Of a DNA stretch of 5,665 bases, positions 5,516-5,665 are shown piece by piece. This DNA is from Pseudomonadota bacterium. Lineage in GTDB: Bacteria > SAR324 > XYD2-FULL-50-16 > JAHJRI01. Position numbers and translations under genes: made by a program. The stretch is taken from NCBI GenBank assembly GCA_022360105.1, contig JAKSDL010000162.1:1-5665 (forward strand), read 5' to 3'. The stretch's first letter is position 1. Every line of letters begins with the position of its first letter. The notes under the pieces were generated by a model. It worked only from the letters and a program-made list of their open reading frames with translations. It had not been told where the DNA came from and did not search any database.

Positions 5516-5665
5516 ATGCAGATAGATTACCTGGATCATTTGAATGATCACCTTCTCTTTCCGGCAGTTGAGCTCTATTTTAATTCACTAAAGGAAAAAC
5601 TTGAGCCGATTTTAGGCAGTGATGAAAGAGCTAAAAAGCTACTCGCAAAGAGCGTTGCGGCTGAT
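5516..5665 (+). CDS. 5' part of a gene, possibly a GNAT-family protein, cut by the window edge
   Basis: An open frame runs from an ATG at 5516 through 50 codons to the last base without a stop. It reads MQIDYLDHLNDHLLFPAVEL and continues with a charged helix (SLKEKLEPILGSDERAKKLLA). The pattern of a short helix, then PAVELYF, then EKLxPxLGxDxRA resembles the N-terminal helical region of some GNAT acetyltransferases, but the acetyl-CoA site would lie outside the window, so this is tentative. The frame is open upstream as far as a TGA at 5435-5437, and a TTG at 5441 would add 25 mostly polar and basic residues. ATG 5516 is preferred because the family-like part begins there, though no good ribosome site precedes it. 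The gene follows the NTF2-like stop by 87 bases or fewer and may belong to the same transcript. Confidence 0.6.
   Translation, partial: MQIDYLDHLNDHLLFPAVELYFNSLKEKLEPILGSDERAKKLLAKSVAAD

Overview
The window is 5.7 kb of moderately AT-rich bacterial DNA in which every gene I can support lies on the + strand. The gene types and the small two-helix membrane protein fit a Bacteroidota-like bacterium, but this is only an impression. There is no rRNA, tRNA or lineage-specific marker to prove it.

Layout, left to right: (1) a complete DUF362 protein with a twin-arginine export signal (20-1192). (2) A GNAT acetyltransferase cut off after its N-terminal third (about 1273-1548), whose stop overlaps the start of (3) a 96-residue membrane protein with two predicted helices (1545-1835). 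(4) A spacer of about 285 bases with short repeats and a coding-like but start-less frame. (5) A complete S66 family LD-carboxypeptidase starting at TTG (2121-3029). (6) A spacer with a second possible gene remnant. (7) A DUF1801 (frataxin-fold) protein (3238-3636). (8) A one-repeat SemiSWEET sugar transporter (3830-4093). (9) A spacer with a GC-rich, repeat-like block. (10) A complete RimJ/RimL-type GNAT acetyltransferase starting at TTG behind a strong GGAGG (4304-4864). (11) An NTF2-like protein (4895-5428). (12) The start of another gene, possibly a GNAT protein, running off the right edge (5516 onward).

The genes do not form a recognisable pathway. Most look like single-gene units of small enzymes and transporters separated by spacers of roughly 190-290 bases. 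Only three junctions are close enough to suggest shared transcription: GNAT remnant to membrane protein (4-base overlap), GNAT to NTF2-like (30 bases), and NTF2-like to the 3' partial gene (about 90 bases or less). The most distinctive features are signs of gene decay (a truncated GNAT and several start-less or stop-interrupted frames in spacers) and repeated use of TTG starts. I found no convincing new defence, mobile or biosynthetic system here.
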